Shown: piece after piece, positions 22,799 to 36,200 of the stretch
How the letters are laid out: each line of letters opens with the position of its first letter
Position numbering within the stretch: the stretch's first letter is position 1
Source: Culex pipiens pallens
Lineage: Eukaryota > Arthropoda > Insecta > Diptera > Culicidae
Reading direction: 5' to 3'
Length of the DNA: 64,000 nucleotides
Assembly: GCF_016801865.2 (NCBI RefSeq)
Contig: NC_068939.1
Span: 86,957,881 to 87,021,880 of the forward strand
Made by a program: the position numbers and the translations under genes
Notes under the pieces: generated by a model
Databases searched by the model: none
What the model was told of the DNA's origin: nothing
The model's input: the letters and a program-made list of their open reading frames with translations, nothing else

Positions 22799-23472
22799 AC
22801 GTCATGATTTGAAATCAGGACACATAGTTGCATATCATTTTTGTTATAGCTGGCAAAAAATCATGATATAATTTGGAAATGTAGAAATATCATCAGGATG
22901 TAGTATAAACAGTAAGTTTCAAGAAAATGCATGCAAAATATGTCTTTTCAAACAATTTTTCATCAGAATTTTAAAATTAAAATGACTTGTTGTGCTTCAA
23001 ATTCCGGACACTGATAATAGCTGATTCGAAATCCGGACACTTTTGCTTCGAATTCCGGACAATCGATTTTACTTATGAATCGCACAAATTTGGACTGAAA
23101 TGTTAGTGAATGGCATTCTTTAGGTCTCAAATAAGCTGTTAACATCAAAACAAACGATAGTTTATATAAAAATTTGCTAGAATTTAAGGAAATCGAAACC
23201 ATAAATGTTTGCTTTGCCTTCCCGGTGCTTCGAACGCATATGAAATATTTCAAGTGAAATGTTTCGCATTTTTGGTAAACTTATAATTTTATTGTATTTA
23301 ATTGTTTTGGCATTAACTACAGCGTTCAAACAAACTTTAAATGAAAGTTGATGTTGAAATTCATCAAATAACACAGTTTTGACATTCATAATGCAAACTT
23401 ATATCCAAATTATAGATAAAACAAGATTAAGTGTGCGGGTTTGGAAGCGTCCGGGAATTCAAATCATGACGT
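22799..23472. mobile_element. MITE with TA duplication and internal CCGGACA repeats
   Basis: The ends are inverted: ACGTCATGATTTGAA at 22799 and its complement ending at 23472. TA flanks both sides (22797-22798 and 23473-23474). Near 22995-23072, three copies of a TTCGAATTCCGGACA-like word are arrayed. It is nonautonomous, about 674 bp, with no transposase frame. TA duplications suit Tc1/mariner-type elements. Confidence 0.75.
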
Positions 23473-23474
23473 TA

Positions 23475-24569
23475 TTATAAAAACATTTTCCTTCACTTTT
23501 TTGCACCAATGTATTGGAAATGTATTGCAAAACTTCAGTCTCAATCCGAATAGATTAATTATTTACCCTACAAATGTAACTTGAAAATACAATAAATAGT
23601 AATAGAATTAAAAGTCAAATTTCATTCGCTGATATACGAATTGTATTTATAAAATGAGTGAGAAAAAAATGTGGTGATATAAAAATAATTGAAATTTTTT
23701 GATTAGATTAATTTTTTAACATTGAAATCGAACAAATAAGTCACTTACTACACTTACTTTAACAAACTTTGTAGCTGTACAATACAGTTGTATAATAAAA
23801 CTATTAAATAAGAATCTTATTTATCAATTATTTTTTTTCTGGTTACTCCGAAGATTTTTTTCCGGAAAATTCTCGTTTCTTGGAGTGTTTGTCACCGTAG
23901 GAAACTGGAAACTTTAGTCTAGATGAAATGTTTACATAATGTTTGTATTAATTAAACAAGTTTCACCTACCAGCTTCTCAGTCATTATTTAACTATTCTT
24001 TTCCTTTTTCCGATCCGTAAAACCAAAACTAATTTGGCTAAATTTTTAAGGTGAAACCCCAACTGAATAAACAAAATAAGCGTTATTTTAAATTACAGTA
24101 TTTTGTGGAAAAACGTTTTAAACGCTAAAAAATTGAAAAACAGTGAAAATCTAAACAAAATTGCTCTTTGTTTGATGCCCGTGTTGCAAATTATTTAAAT
24201 TTGAATATTTTTAAAAAATGCAGTATTTTTTAAAAAAATTGCATTTGACACGAAAAATTACACATTCAAAATCAATACAAAATTTTGCTTTGTTTGATAT
24301 CCATACGGCACATTATGAAAATTTTAGTTTTTTTTAGTACTGTATATTGTTAAAATTTTAGTATTCACACGAAAAATTGTTAAACAGTTTGATGCCCTTG
24401 CTCAAAAATTAAAGCATTTTGTGAAAATTTTAGTGTGCATTCGATTATTGTAATAAAGTGAAAATCAATACAAAATTAAATTTCTTTTGATACTCATATT
24501 GCCAATTATGAAAATTCAAGTAGAGTTCAGACTCGCTATCCGAAGGCCTCGGAATAATTTCACTTCGGG
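23475..24569. other. AT-rich noncoding DNA
   Basis: Only AT-rich sequence with recurrent AAAATT(A/T)-type words between 24040 and 24500. No gene was recognised. Confidence 0.5.
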
Positions 24570-24571
24570 TA

Positions 24572-25609
24572 CCGTAAACCGGGGTGACTTTGATAGGATT
24601 TCAATTTGTTTTCAGAATATTTTCCAACAGGTAAGTTTTTTCTCAAGATTATTATTTTTAAAACATGTACTGGGTTAGGCCACACAAAGCCCATGCACTA
24701 TTACGTTACGTTACGTTAAAAATTCTTAGTTTTAACTCCAGGGTGCCTTTGATAGTCATAGTTTTTCTTGTTAAAATCATATTTAAGATGTTCAAACTTT
24801 ATTTCTGGAGTTTTTTTTGAAAAGGTCCTATAAACAAAATTTTCATTTTTCGCTTTTTGGGTGTTTTTGAATACCCCTGACTCAAGGCGGTTCTAAAAAC
24901 ACCCAAAAAGCAAAAAATTGAAATTTTGTTTATAGGACATTTTCAAAAAAAACTCCAGATTTGTACGCTAAATGTACCATCACTAAAGTAGCTGATATAG
25001 TTTTTAAGAAAAAAAAATCAATGTTTAAGCTTTTTAACAAAATACATATAAATTTTAGGTAAAATTGTTAAAAAGCCGGAATTTTGCCTGAAATTTGTTA
25101 AAGCAAGTTTTGTTTGTAAAATTATCGATTTATATTGCATTTTATACTGAATTCGAAGCACGAATCACAAGTTTTCACATTTTACATGAAATTTGTTCAA
25201 CTGAAATTGCCTATAAATTTGGAGATTTTTTTTTAATTGTGTTTCAAAAACACATATTATTTATTATTTACAAACTTTTTTAACCTTCTCCTAGTGGAAA
25301 ATTGTCCAAAGAATCCGAAAATGCATTCCGTTTTCCGATTAAAAATCATGTTAATTGAGAAAATCATGACAATTTGAGAAGTTTAAAATAATGACTTTCA
25401 TCAACATTTTCTTAACTATAGTTAACTAACTTTTTAAACTTGTCAAAATTTTATGAAAAGTTCTTCTTGAGGTATTTTAAACACTTCTCTACCACGGTCA
25501 GTATGTTTCTAAACCATTCCTTACGTATTTTAATTGTACTCTTCATTTTGCGGAAAAATCTCAAACCTATCAAAGTCACCCCGGCTATCAAAGTCACCCC
25601 GTTTTACGG
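24572..25609. mobile_element. TA-flanked MITE, family M-T, long copy (1038 bp)
   Basis: The left end is CCGTAAACCGGGGTGACTT and the right end is its complement; TA lies at 24570-24571 and 25610-25611. The right terminus repeats GGGGTGACTTTGATA twice in tandem (as its complement), while the left has one copy. The element shares both ends with the 235-bp copy at 28168-28402. It contains a palindrome at 24805-24958. There is no transposase frame. Confidence 0.82.
24805..24958. repeat. 154-bp inverted repeat inside the long M-T MITE
   Basis: CTGGAGTTTTTTTTGAAAA at 24805 is complementary to the sequence ending CAAAAAAAACTCCAG at about 24958. Pairing runs through TCCTATAAACAAAATTT and GGGTGTTTTT, with a loop of about 28 bases near 24868-24895. 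It is probably a second foldback element nested in the MITE, or its internal stem. Confidence 0.8.
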
Positions 25610-25611
25610 TA

Positions 25612-28165
25612 ATCGAATCAAGAAAATATTTTTTTTACTGTCGTATTTTTGATTGGTGAAATTAATCATAAACTATTCTAAAGTGAAAAAATCTTGATTT
25701 GAGTTTCAAAACATATTAGCCTAATGAAAACAGTTTCACTTCTTCCATCCCAAAGGCCACAGACACCATCATTACCGAGCAATGTGCTCAACTTATTAAC
25801 TTAGCTTAATTGTCGATAAATGTCAAGTAGAGTAGCGGAAGCCGGGGCAGTTCGCTCAGCTTTATCGCTCGAGCAGTGCTCCGGGTGACGACCACCACCA
25901 AGTGTCTACGCTTTAGACCTTTAACGATCGAAGTGGCTTTTAGCGCAAAATGTTTCTTTTCATTCCGGCCGCAGCTTTCTTCAATGGGGGAAAACAATTT
26001 ATGTCAACTGACCCTCCCGACTCTGTGATTTATCTAAGTGAGTGCTTTACGCGGGTAATTAGAAAATGTCGCGTATTACTGCAAAGGGAAAACTGTTGAC
26101 TTTTCACTGACTGCGCTCCATTTGTCATTTGCCTTTAAAGATCGGCGTCTTCTCCGCGTTCCGTGCCAATTCAGGGTTCTGCGCGGCCTACATTAGTGCT
26201 TTGTACGTGTGCGTTACGAAATCGTAATTTGCCAGGCAAATTCAGATATTAAACGTCAATTATAAAGTTCGCTCCAACAAAATCAAGAATCCATCACGGA
26301 GGGGACGTCGAATTCGTTCCGAAAAGGGTTCCCAGCAAACTGGTTTACGTACTTCTCTTCCAGCAGAATTGGAGCAGAGCGTGCAAAAAGAGGTAACAAA
26401 CAGCACCAGGGAAAGGAGGTTAACCTGTTGCAGCATCTTCCCGTACCGTGCTCAACTCCTTCAGTGCGCTTGTAATTGGCCTCGAATGACGTGGCATCGT
26501 TGGTGAGTGGAGGGAGATGTGCGCTAAAAACAGAACGTTGCAGCTGTCCTCGCCGCGTCCTCTGCAAAGAAAACGTCGAGGCACGGAAAGAGATCGCATT
26601 CCTGACTAACTTATTTTTCGTAGTATAGTTAATCAAAAGACGTTTTGACATTTGATTTTCCTTCAACCACATATCGTCGCTCTCGTGAAAAAAGTTTCAA
26701 TCTTGTCATGAAATCTTGACACACCCTGAAAATTGCTGCAAATGCGACAACTGGCCAAAGGGATTTAAGGTCAGAACGCGTTTGACACACGTACGTCCCC
26801 GCCCACAGTAAACATTTGTAATTATAACTCGGGACTCCAGTAACCAAATTCAAGCAAACTTCAGGACAATGTACAGAATGGTCAACCAAACAAAACGTGT
26901 TTGGTATTGTTTACAATGCGTGGCCAATAAAACGCGTTTATCTCGAAACGTCAAAAAGCGACGTGTGACAAGATAGCACGACGGCGTCGGTTTGTTTACT
27001 GTTACGAATCTTTGTAAAATTTAAACGTTCCAGCTTTTTTCCGTGCAGTTGCACGGAATTACACGTGAGCGAGGATGCTGGCTGGCTAGGGCTGGAGCAT
27101 TGCAGCGCAAATCTTTGGAATCATGTCAGGTTGATTTCTTGCTCGACGAGTTTCATCACGTTTTCCTCGTTTTGGAACCTCCACCTTGTTTTTTTTTGTC
27201 TTCTTTAGCTCTGTTTTGCAAGGGATCCCAAGTAACGGCCCTTTTTTTCGCAAGCTGGAGAAGAAGTGGTGCAACCAGGTAATTTTGGAGCCAATTTTGC
27301 TCCGTTTTCACACTTGCCCCATTCTGGGTTGCATTTTGGATTCGAGTTTTTTTGTTGTTGTTTTGCACGTTAACAATTTGGAATGCATTCGCTGTCGATG
27401 TTGGACAGCAGCGGTCGCAGGACTGCTGATTTTCTGCAATTTATACCGAATTCTTCTGAAGGTGTGGAATCTTCTTGGGAGCGCGCGTTCTTCTTTCCGA
27501 GGAATTTTGCTGGCAGACAATTTGTTGAAGAACGGGCATCAGCTTGGAGAATGAGACAAACGAGGAGTTCGTTACTGATGAATTGTTGCACCTCAGATTG
27601 TTTGGAAGTTTTACCAAGTCTGATTTATTTTTGGTGTAGTTCAGTTTAAGTTCATTTATTTTGTTTTCTGAATATCTCTCCAAAATTTGTCACTTTTGGC
27701 AGGTTATGGTCCGGTCAGGTTTGAAAAACGAAGTCAAAATTAGCTCACAACTGTGGATCATCCCAAGTCACGGTAAAGTACCACCATTAAAGTGCACACT
27801 TAAAAACTAATGCTTTTTCGGTTGGTTCAAGTGAAGAAACACTTCGAAACTGATGAACATTTAAGAGACACAGAAATGTGTGTACGGCGAACAGAAGAGG
27901 AAACCCGACAACATCACCAACACCATCCGGGGGTTGTTTTGCGATGATCGAGAGGTGCTTTTTTTCGATGTTTTCGACACTGTAAGAAATAATTTTGCTT
28001 AGAAATTTGTTTGTTGATGATTTTATAGTAAACAAATTATCATTACACCAGATACAATTTAGCATGTTCGTTAAATTATTTATTTTTTAACTTGCAATTG
28101 TAAATTTGTCGATAAAAAAAAACAAACATAGTAATTTTGTAGTTAAAAATTGTGTGATCTTTGAA
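25612..28165. other. Unique noncoding DNA
   Basis: Higher-complexity sequence from 25800 to 27700. Open frames at 26283-26672 (minus), 27043-27649 (plus) and 27156-27683 (minus) overlap each other and resemble no protein I know. It may be host intronic or intergenic DNA. Confidence 0.35.
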
Positions 28166-28167
28166 TA

Positions 28168-28402
28168 CCGTAAACTGGGGTGACTTTGATAGCCCGGGGT
28201 GACTTTGATATGTTTTTCAAATGCCCGTCAAATTAATATCTAAACATTTTTGAGAATTTTGAGTATGTAAGCATTAAGGGATAGCTTATTATCGAACATA
28301 TATGCAAAAATGAAACTGTTACATTGGATGTATCCAAATTAGTGGCCAAATCAAATTTCTATCAATGTCACCCCGGGCTATCAAAGTCACCCCAGTTTAC
28401 GG
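28168..28402. mobile_element. TA-flanked MITE, family M-T, short copy (235 bp)
   Basis: The ends are perfect inverted repeats beginning CCGTAAACTGGGGTGACTT, with TA at 28166-28167 and 28403-28404. Each terminus has GGGGTGACTTTGATA twice in tandem, separated by GCCC. The short interior has no coding capacity. It is a probable deletion derivative or minimal form of the same family as 24572-25609. Confidence 0.88.
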
Positions 28403-28404
28403 TA

Positions 28405-29952
28405 CTTGTGAACAAATTATTTCACAGTTAGGTTCCAATTTCTGGTCCAATAAGGAAATTTTTTAAATTAGTTTTTTTTTGTTAATTAAGATCGAAGATT
28501 AGCAGTACCGAAAAGGACCTAATAAAAATAATTTCATGAAAAAAAAAAGATCGAAGATTGGAAAAGAACTAATCACTGAACAACTTTTTCCGTCAATTCT
28601 TTGAAATCTTGCAATATTTTGGGAGAAAACTAATGAAATGTTCAGTAGTTTTTATAATTTAATCATTTTGTAATTTTCATTAATATATTTTTAATTTTCT
28701 TCTCAATAATTTGTTTTAGCCATCTTCACCTTTGTTTATTGCCCATGTTCACATAAAATTTAATATAAGTAATTTTCCACTAACTCACACGAAATCGGAA
28801 AAAGTTGACCCCTCTTTGATTTTTTTGAAACATTGCTTTAAGAGGTAATTTTGGTCGCTGATCACGTCCATTTTTCGATATCTCGTGACGGTGGGGCGGT
28901 ATGACCCCTTTTATGTTTCTGATTTTTACTTAGACACGTTTTTCAGTGATTAGTAGCTCGAAACCATGAAGAGTTAGAAATTTGGTGTCAAAAGGCCGGG
29001 ACATTTGTGTAAAATTGGACGCCCGATTTGATGACGTACTCAAAATTCCGAAAAAAAACGTATTTTTCATCAAAAAAAGTTAAAAATAGTTTTCAAATCG
29101 CTGCCGTTTCCCGTTCCTCAGCTGTAAAAATTGGGAGACATGTCATTTTTCGGAAAATTTAATGTACTTTTCGAATCTGCAATAACCTAGAAGGATCATT
29201 TTTCATTTCATTTAGAACAAAAAAAATATTTTAAATTTACGTGATTTTTCTAACTTTGCAGGGAGTTTTAGAGTGTAAAAATGTTCTACAAAGTTGTAGA
29301 GCAGAAAACTTAACTTCAGTTTTCGCGAAAAAGCTGGATTTCTAGAACAATTTTTAACCAAACTGCACTAATAACTCAAAAACGATGAAAATCCATATGA
29401 GACATTTATGCGATTAAGGGCAATTTAGCTCCATCAAGATGAGCAACAAACCAAAATTTATTTAATTTATATGAGTTTGACTTTTTTTTATGAAAACATA
29501 AATAAATTAAATAAAAAAAAAAAAAATCTTTGCGTAGTTTAAATTTCGTAAACTTTTAGCAATTTTTGGAACAAATTTAATAAGGATATTTTTTTCAGAA
29601 GGTTCATTTTTGTTAGTTTGGATATGGAAATGGATTTTTCTTAAAAAGATGTATGGTTTGAAATTCTTTTATCCTCATGGTAGGTTTTGCATTTTTTCCA
29701 ACTTTTCTATTTTTTAATTCCGTTTTCTGAAAAATATTTCCGCTCTTGAAATTTATGTTTTGATATTTTTTTAAATATTTTTTAACATTACCCGACCTAC
29801 GGAAAATATAGCAAAGAAAATGTGATGTTGTATTTTTAAACATTGCTACATTGATCTTTTTGAAAATTCTAAAATTGATTTAAATGATTTTTTGTATTCT
29901 TTCATCATTTTTTTAATTGTAAAATGTTTTTTAATCACGAAAAAAAAAATAC
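28405..29952. other. AT-rich DNA with probable old dispersed repeats
   Basis: No gene. The word ATGTTCTACAAAGTTGTAGA near 29281-29300 recurs inside the MITE at 30353-30833 (about 30557), which suggests shared repeat ancestry. The region is otherwise AT-rich without visible element ends. Confidence 0.4.
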
Positions 29953-30320
29953 TTTATGCAACAAGTTGCAAAAAGGTAAACCTCGTTGGAAAAATCAAGT
30001 TTTGCAAATGGCTGCTTGCAACATATTTTGCAATTCCGAAAAACGCTTTTTGCATAGAATTTTATGTCAAACATCCATGTGTTAAGTAAATTCACCGTTC
30101 AAAACAAAAAAAAAACAATTGAAAGATGTCACTTTTCGATACTAGTACTGAAAACATCAACTTTTCAGCACCCATTTCAGTGCAGAAAAAAAATTTCAGC
30201 AGTGGTATTGAATGGTATTAATTTTCCATTCTGTTATTTTTGGTAGAGAAAAGTAGACCGCTTCGTCGCTTAAGAATGACAGGAAAAGTAAGTAGTTTCA
30301 TAATGGAATTGCAAAAATAA
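29953..30320 (+). repeat. Dispersed repeat family R-A, copy 2
   Basis: It is collinear with 5091-5520: the same start (TTTATGCAACAAGTTGCAAAA), the same middle CTTTTCAGCACCCATTTCAG and the same end AAGAATGACAGGAAAAGTAA. About 60 bp of the internal hairpin seen in copy 1 are missing here. The copies are moderately diverged. Confidence 0.75.
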
Positions 30321-30352
30321 TGTTTTCGTTGTCTTGTTTTGGGTGATGAGTA

Positions 30353-30833
30353 GGGTGCCCAGAAAAAATGACCTCCTGCTCCATAAGCGGAAAACGGTTT
30401 TTTTTGTGTTATTTTAAGCATCTGTGGAAATTTTGAGCGAAATTGGTTGAGGTTAACCCGTGCCTAAAGCTGGTGATTTTTTTTTATTTTTCATACAAAA
30501 ATTACTTTTTTAAATCGCTAATAACTTTTCAGGACTGAGTTTTACAGCTTTGATATGTTCTACAAAGTTGTAGAGCATTAAATTTTCAATAAGAATCTCA
30601 CTGTTGGTAATATTTGGATGGAAATAGTTCACCGTGCAGACCAAACCGTAAGAAATTTGGGTTTTCCATACATTTTTTCAATTTTTATCCGTACAAACTT
30701 CACCTCCGAGTATCAATGGGTAAATGATGACCGATTTTGCTCATATTTGGCCCAGAGTCCTAAAATAGGTCAAGGTACAATATTCTGCTTGTGGAGCGAG
30801 GTTTTGAAAAAAAGTCCCATATCCTGGGCACCC
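30353..30833. mobile_element. TA-flanked MITE with GGGTGCCCAG termini
   Basis: The element starts GGGTGCCCAG and ends CTGGGCACCC, with TA at 30351-30352 and 30834-30835, for a length of 481 bp. The interior includes ATGTTCTACAAAGTTGTAGA. It has no coding capacity. It landed 30 bp from the end of the R-A copy. Confidence 0.8.
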
Positions 30834-30835
30834 TA

Positions 30836-33166
30836 ATCTATGATGGCGGTAAAAGATTTATTTTATAATAAATTTCCCAATCTAGTTCCTTGATTTAGCA
30901 TAGCATAGCATAGCATTTTTAATTGTATGAGATCGTCAATTTATAAAAAAAAACACGAAATAAAAAGCGTAAGCCTTCTAGTAAGAGAAACCACTATCGA
31001 TAATAATTGTCGATGCCTCCCGAAATCTGATGCTATAGAGAGGACTTGCACAATCAAGTTTTTTAACAAAACAATAATTAAGAATTCTTTTGAACGTAAC
31101 AATCTTTTCAAACGAATAAATCTGCAAATTGAGTTGATGAAACAATAAAAAAAATATTCGAAGAATCTGTAAATTTTGAAAAATGGTAAAAATAAGTATT
31201 TTTAATGGTGTTGACGAAGAATGAAACCATTTTACACAAAGGAAAACATGGCTCCATGTGAAAATGTGGATGCTGTGCCCTCTCTCTCGCTGACTCTTCA
31301 TCGTCGTTTTTTCAGAAATTGCTTCGAGACCCGGTCTTTCGCGCTCGCAGAGGAAGTGAACGGATTGACGGTTTGGACAGCAAAGTGAATCATTACGTTA
31401 TAGACATGTGCACACCAAACATCGAAAGTGGGGTTTTTCTTTGTTCAAGGGCCATCTCCTCGCGCTGGATGAACCGTAAATGGAGTTTGCTCAATAATGA
31501 GCCACACGAGATTGGAATCGCCGAGGTGGGCTCCACCGGCTTGGACTCTCGGATGTTTTGCTAAGCTGGGGGGTACTCTCTCTCTCTCTTTGTGATAACA
31601 ATCTCGAGTTCACATTCAAAAAGCTGAGGTGGGGGGTTTTGTTTTGGCACTCGAGTCGCGATAACATCTGCGAAGCGCGAGTCAAAGACCGAAACCGTTA
31701 ATTTCCGCGGCCGAATCCGGAAACGCTACGACCCTCACCTTGATCATCATCAGCGCACTCGTAATCGATAAATCGCGGAGATTCACCTCTTCAAACTCGT
31801 CTCGAGTCTCGAAAATTTGTGTAAGAAATAACCGTAATTGAGCTTAATCTTGACGTGGCGTCGACCGCCGAACCCCTCTCAAGTGTGATCGGTGCTCAAA
31901 TGGATCCGAAAATAACAATCGAAAAATGCCGAACCAAAATGGTTGATGGTTCACGACTCTCGGATGATCGATCGATCGCGATCCGCGCAACGACCTTCGC
32001 CTGCCACAGCTGGCAGCTCGGTTCGTAAAAGTTCTAAGTCATGCCCTCGAGATATTCGCTCTGAGGAAGACTCCCAGAAGTTTTACGATGTTGAGAGCGT
32101 TGTAACTTACGCACTTAAGATTCGATCATGGAGAGGGGTGCGTTGATGTTCGCTTCTTTGTCAGAAGGTATTTATTTGGCTTTGGGAACAGAATTGGATT
32201 CAGAACTCATAGATTTGATCGTCACCTACCTAGGCTAACTACACTTTAAAGCATCATCTGACGCACTGCTAGGTGATCCACACTCAAATTTCCTTTACGA
32301 CTTCGTCGAATTTGCCTTCCATTGCTGGCGTTCTCTTTCTTCAAGTAACGATAAAAAAAGAAGTTAATTCTTTCTTTCCCAAGTCTTCCACCTCATTTGC
32401 CTGCACCTTGTCCGACCTTTGCTGGTCACCTTGGACGTTCTTCCCTTCCCTACGGCAGTAACTTTCGGCGGGTGCTCCTCCCCGGTTTTAGCTTAAAGTC
32501 TGCTCCCGAGTAAAGTGGAACAATAAACCAGTGAAGAAGGGAAGTTCTACGATACACACTCTCAAGATCGGGAGGTAAATAAACTCGAAAGACTTTCGAG
32601 GGCGCAAGCAAGTAACTTCCCCCAGGTAATAACAAAAGTTTGTACCGTCAGCACAGATTATTCGCTCTCTTTACAAATTAGTGGCGGTGCTTGTTTTGTT
32701 TGGGGAGTACCCCAGAGGAAGAAATAAACAGCAACAACACAAACTAGGGGCGTTTTTATTGATGGCTGCCGGGGGTTTGTTGTGAAAAGAACGGATTTTG
32801 CGGAAATTTTGGGCGCCATGGAGAGTTATTTGTGTTCATTGAGTCTATAGAGCAAGTTAATAGAAAGATGAGCAATTCTTTAAAACTTCAGTAAACGATG
32901 GATATTCGTAGCTTTGCATACACGTTCGGTATGTATAAAGAAGTTTCCATACAAGTCTTCATACAAATTTAGAGGGCGGTCATACAAAAATGGTTTGTCG
33001 ATGTTCAAAAATCTAGAATTTTCAGAACGATATGCCGTCTTCGGCGAATTTTTAGGTATAGATTAGAAAAAAATCAGGAAAAAGGTTAAGTTCTAAAAAT
33101 CTTTTTTTTTAGGTTCACTTTCAACCCAACACATTAAATTACACAAAAATATTTTTTTTTCGAATT
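30836..33166. other. Unique noncoding DNA
   Basis: No supported gene. A TAGCA repeat lies at 30897-30915. Frames at 31319-31564 and 31943-32146 are unrecognised. The segment 31260-32640 has higher complexity and may be host regulatory or intronic DNA. Confidence 0.35.
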
Positions 33167-33765
33167 ATATAATTTTATTATTATTATTATTTGTTTATTT
33201 ATTCATGTAATATAAGGCACGTGCCTTTTAATTCATTACATTGTGGCGGGAATTCACTTAGTGATGGAGTTATTCAATTTCACTTAACTTAAATAAATTA
33301 ATGCTAATTTTCTCAAATTTACTACACATTTTCTCAAATGTATCACTGATTCGGGTTGTTGAGTTCGGCCAGGAGTTTGCGCTTGAAATAAGGTATAGAC
33401 ATACTTGTTTTGATATTTAAAGGTAATAGATTCCAGGTTGAAATGCCTCTAACGAATAATGATTGACTATAATAAGTAGAATAATGTTGAGGTATTAGGA
33501 ATTGTTTAGATCTGGATGATCTTAGAGGAATTATATTGGAACTAAGATAATTAGGTTCACCTGTGTGCATTACTCTAAAGAGTGTGAGACATGATCTGTA
33601 CTTGTAAAAGTCAGAGAATCTGCAGCCAATTAATTTTTTCTGTAAATGTGATACTCGGTGATATCGAGATAAATTGTAAACATATCTGACACAGGAATTT
33701 AGAGCCACTTTGAGTTTGAATTTTGAAATTGTTTCAGCTGAAAAAACAAATGCCATCTTTTGAGC
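33167..33765 (-). pseudogene. 5'-truncated non-LTR retrotransposon, reverse transcriptase C-terminus
   Basis: The minus-strand frame at 33343-33756 (137 codons) resembles the region after the catalytic domain of LINE reverse transcriptases: a SCVRYVYNLSRYHRVSHLQKK-like start, then LPLNIK and FKRKLLAEL near the end. This is the CR1/Jockey-like C-terminal module that follows the fingers and palm. The catalytic YxDD region is absent, so the copy is dead on arrival by 5' truncation. The 3' UTR runs to a TAA/ATT microsatellite tail (33175-33200 on the plus strand). The clade and the target duplication were not established. Confidence 0.75.
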
Positions 33766-36200
33766 TTCGACTCAGAGTGATGAAAAGTTGTTTGCGCAAG
33801 TTTTATTTTTTGTTTTACAAAAAATGTGTTTTTCAAAGCTCTCAAAATCCTGGTCGAATCAAATTTTGACTTCATTTTAAAAATCGAGTTTGCAATCGAA
33901 AGCCACTAAAAAATTATGAATGTTCATCATTTTTTACATTCAATTTTTTGTAGAGATCTAAAAAGTTCCTGCAATTTTGCTACCAAGACATTAATGATTG
34001 GAACATTATAAGACGGGATACAGCCTCTAAAAGAAAAACTAAATTAATCCTCTTATGTGGTTTATGCCTTCATCACGATTTACCAACAATAGGATGATGA
34101 TGATGGATTTGGACAGCATTTCAACTAATGTTTTCTTAGATCCGGAATAAAAAAGTGCACAAAGGTCATTAATTACATGAGACAGGGTTGCCAGATCTTC
34201 AAACTTTTAGACACGTTTGATGGGTCATTTAAGTGAAATCCGACCTAAAAAATGTACATAAATATCATTTAAGTGATCATAACTTGAGACAGAGTTGCCA
34301 GATTTTCAATATCTTGGACTCGTTTGGAAGGTCGTTCGCACATAGTTTTCAAACATTTTTCAATATTTTCAATATTTCAATTTCAATATTGGCTTGAAAA
34401 ATCAAGGAGCAAAAAGAACATTTTTTCAATAAAAAAAATCTTAAAAATTTAAACGGAAATACCACGAGGATCCTTTTTTGAAGATATCAGACCCCTCCCC
34501 CATCTCCCTTGTGAATAATTTTCCAAACATCTTTTTGATGGAGCTTGAACGACTACCAACCCCGCCCCCAAAAAGCGTCCACGTGGTTTCTGGATAACCC
34601 CTAATGATTGCAAAACAACTGTGCTGGAGTACAATGCATTTTACAACACTTTTTTCATTGAAATGTTGAAACCATGGCTTGTAATATCAATTTTTCATTT
34701 TTTTCGTTCTCCCTTTAACTGCAGCCTTTAAAATTTTCCAAACAAACCCAAACTATGACCATAAATCCGTATTTTGACATTTAGGTTGAATTCTGAGGGC
34801 AGATTCAGATTCAGCGGGCAAAATCACATAAAAAATGCATGGTTGGACAAATTTCGAAAACTTTTTGCATCATAATAGGACAATTTCAAGTGAACATATC
34901 TCGGATTAGTTTTCAAAAAGACGTAAGAGCCATTGGCAAACAAAGCCCTTTTTGCATCGGTATACGACCTACTTACGAAAAACCAATTTCAAAAATGCTT
35001 GAAATCAACTCGAGATTGTTCATCTACACGTCCTCCAAACGCCCTTTACTTAAAACAAATGAAATATTGTTTCAATTTGGAGAAAAACGCAAATTAGTGC
35101 CGGAGAAACTAACTGAAAATTTGTTCATTGGCATGCGCTTCTTCGTGATATTCGAGTTTAAAAATTGCATCTTTCTAACTTAAAATAGTTGTAACTATTG
35201 ATTTTTTTCAGGAACGAACATTTTTGTATTTTAAGCCCAAAAAGTACCTCGAATATTTTTTTTCTCTAAAACTTAACCATGAATTTCTTTCGTTCAAAAA
35301 CTGAGCCGTAGATTGCTGTCTTCGACAAAGTGGGATTGGCAAGCCCAACAACTTCCTGAAAACTTAAAAAAACCCTAAAATATTCCTCAAAAGTTAGATC
35401 TTTAAAACACTTTATTTGTAAACCACGCTAATTTTCAACCGAGACAAAAGATGCCCCGTTCCAACCCTTTTGAAGACACCAAAGCAGAACAGTACCATTT
35501 TTCGGAAAATCCATTTTCCACTCATCTCACATCTTTTTTGGGATCTGGACCATATTTATCCCCCATCTGACAGTAAATTAAATAGTCAAATCTGGATATT
35601 TTGCAACCGGAAGCATCCAATTTGGTCAATTCTACCAAAAGTTATAAGATTTTTAAGAAAAAAAAACCAGGGGTCAAATGACTACCCGAGCGTTTGAGTG
35701 TAAAATGATATTCATCTTAAATTTATTATAATTCTCCACAGAATCTCTACATACAACATGTACTAATATTTTGCTTTTTTTCTCTTTTCAGGTAATATTT
35801 CCAATCTTGATTCTAATTATCCGATCATAAGTAAGTTTATTAGAAAATAATAGATAAATTAAATGTTACGCATTTACAACTTCTGAGGAAAATAGTTTTT
35901 CAAATGGAATTTCTTAGAAAAAAAAACTAAATTTAAAAAGTGATGTGATGGATATATTTTGGGCTCAAATCTGAAAATGAAATCGAAAAATTTAAATGTT
36001 TTGTTAAGATCGGAGTGCTTGTACCATGCAAATAGTTTTTGGAACGAACTTTGAGCAAAAAAAATAATACTAAAAAGTATGTTTTGATACTGGAACCAAC
36101 GCACTTCTACCACTTGGATCTAAAATTGGTACTAGGCCCAACACGAGAACATTGGCCCTCTTTTTTATTACGATTGAATCGTAAAACACAAAAGTTCATC
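33766..36200. other. Noncoding DNA with repeat fragments
   Basis: No gene. A diverged direct repeat of about 105 bp occurs at 34185-34340 (GTTGCCAGAT words and CGTTTG(A/G)(T/A)(G/A)GGTC). A fragment of the Tourist-like family lies at 34600-34710. Otherwise the region is AT-rich; the frame at 34839-35183 is unrecognised. Confidence 0.4.
34600..34710 (-). repeat. Fragment of the Tourist-like MITE family
   Basis: Read on the minus strand, it matches the segment of copy 1 around 10005-10100: the ACAAGCCAT word, TGCATTTTAC, and then TTGTTTTGCAATCATTA. Only about 110 bp is clear and no termini are present. Confidence 0.65.
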
